DNA of 64,000 nt from Theropithecus gelada (taxonomy: Eukaryota > Chordata > Mammalia > Primates > Cercopithecidae). The notes beneath the pieces were generated by a model. It had not been told where the DNA came from. It ran no database searches and saw only the letters and a list, made by a program, of their open reading frames with translations. The DNA lies in assembly GCF_003255815.1 (NCBI RefSeq), contig NC_037668.1, forward strand, positions 66,647,196 to 66,711,195. Reading direction: 5' to 3'. Position numbers and translations under genes: made by a program. Every line of letters starts with the position of its first letter. The first letter of the stretch is position 1. This document shows positions 63,231 to 64,000 of the stretch, piece by piece.

Positions 63231-63907
63231 AATTTTGCTGAGAGTTTTAATCATAAAGTGATGCTGGATTTTATTGAATGCTTTTTCTGCATCTATTGAG
63301 ATGATCATGCGATTTTTGTTTTTAATTCTTGTTTATGTGGTATGTCACATTTATTGACTTGCGTACGTTAAACCATCCCTGCATCTTTGGATCTTTGGCG
63401 TGAAACCCACTTGATTATGGTGGATTATCTTTTTGATATGTAATTGGATTCAGTCAGTTAGTATTTTGTTAAGGATTTTAGAATCTGTGTTCATCGAGGA
63501 TATTGGTCTGTAGTTTTCTTTTTTGGTTATGTCCTTCCCTGGTTTTGGCATTAGGGTGATGCTGGCTTCATATAATGAATTAGGGAGGGTTCCTTCTTTA
63601 TCTTGTGGAATAGTGTCAAAAGGATTGGTACCAATTCTTCTTTGAATGTCTGGTAGAATTCTGCTGTGAATCCATCTGGTCCTGGACTTTTTTTGTTGGT
63701 AATTTTTAAATTACCATTTCAATCTCACTGCTTGTTATTGTTCTGTTCAGGATATCCAATTTAAGTTAGGAGGGTTGTATTTTTCCAGGAATTTATCCGT
63801 CTCTTTTAGGTTTTCTAGTTTATGTGCGTAAAGGTGTTCATAGTAGCCTTGAATGATCTTTTATATTTCAGTGATGTCAGTTGTAGTGTCTCCTATTTCA
63901 TTTCTTT

Positions 63908-64000
63908 TTATTTATTTTTGAGATGGAATTTCACTCTTGTTGCCCAGGCTGGAATGCAATGGCATGGTGTGCAACCTCTGCCTCCTGGGTTCAAGCGATT
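63908..64000 (-). mobile_element. Alu cut by the window end
   Basis: Antisense Alu start, 'ATTTTTGAGATGGAATTTCA' onwards, right arm only; it runs off the window. Confidence 0.9.

Larger units (their letters stand above)
59300..63907 (-). mobile_element. Antisense primate L1 (L1P), 3' UTR and ORF2 part
   Basis: The 3' UTR in reverse (59310-59680; 'TTCTTTAGTGGTGATCTGTG', 'CTTTTATCCCTCACCCCCCT') is followed by ORF2 read right to left: C-terminal region at 59986-60282, then 60613-61295, 61609-62052, 62499-62929 (short in-frame stretches such as 'KLLELIKEFNKVSGYKIN') and 63231-63907 (toward the reverse transcriptase core). Alus separate the parts. Frameshifts and stops remain, so ORF2 is dead. 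It is much less diverged than the L1 at 17-26 kb. It continues past the window edge or is 5' truncated beyond it. Confidence 0.88.

Noticed and set aside
59300..63907. Possible intact L1 ORF2
   Set aside because: Frameshifts, stops and five Alu insertions break it, and the 5' end is not in the window.
1..64000. CRISPR arrays, operons, tRNA or rRNA genes
   Set aside because: None visible. The repeats present are interspersed SINEs, LINEs, LTRs and microsatellites, and gene structure is spliced eukaryotic.
45841..64000. NDUFS5, the expected next gene downstream of AKIRIN1 in human
   Set aside because: None of its protein sequence is visible in the translated frames. From remembered human spacing it should begin several kilobases past the window end.

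Overview
This is a primate nuclear DNA window, most likely from an Old World monkey (Cercopithecidae). It holds one conventional gene, AKIRIN1, on the + strand (coding span 34435-45840, five exons, GT-AG introns throughout, 193 codons plus stop). The lineage call rests on several young, nearly consensus Alu copies (28453-28757, 31880-32174, 53728-54028; weaker at 23527-23858, 25357-25662 and the fragment at 240-339). They carry the 'GATCCGGCCACTG', 'GGGCGAGGTGGCGGGCG' and 'GGCTCAAGCCTGTAATC' variants that I associate with the AluYR subfamilies of macaques, baboons and relatives rather than with human AluY.

Layout. 1-9.6 kb: Alu-dense intergenic DNA with L1, MIR and an LTR-like fragment. 9597-16762: one large Tigger-type (pogo) DNA transposon on the minus strand. 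Both terminal inverted repeats and a decayed transposase gene are visible, and at least a dozen Alus, a GGGA/GGAA microsatellite and an Alu-bearing LTR have inserted into it. 17-27 kb: an old antisense L1 broken up by Alus, by a minus-strand ERV1 (HERV9/LTR12-like) fragment at 19878-21590 and by a second LTR at 23341-24190. 27.5-33.9 kb: low-density intergenic DNA with an L2 and young Alus. 33.95-35.1 kb: CpG island and TATA-less AKIRIN1 promoter with a consensus cAMP response element. 34.4-45.8 kb: AKIRIN1, followed by a long AT-rich 3' UTR with several polyadenylation signals. 48.7-55.9 kb: Alus and unique DNA. 55.9-57.25 kb: a GC-rich composite element with an SVA-type VNTR. 58.4-58.75 kb: a promoter-like patch with a ZNF143/SBS-type motif but no recognised gene. 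59.3 kb to the window end: an antisense primate L1 with several Alu insertions.

AKIRIN1 encodes a small nuclear adaptor protein. Nothing else here is an intact protein gene: almost every other open reading frame is translated Alu, and the rest are transposase, L1 or retroviral remnants. The main non-genic interest is layered insertion history readable from target-site duplications, Alu sequence next to the AKIRIN1 exon 3 splice acceptor, the SVA-like composite, and the orphan promoter-like patch. Subfamily names for repeats are from memory of consensus features, not from a database search.
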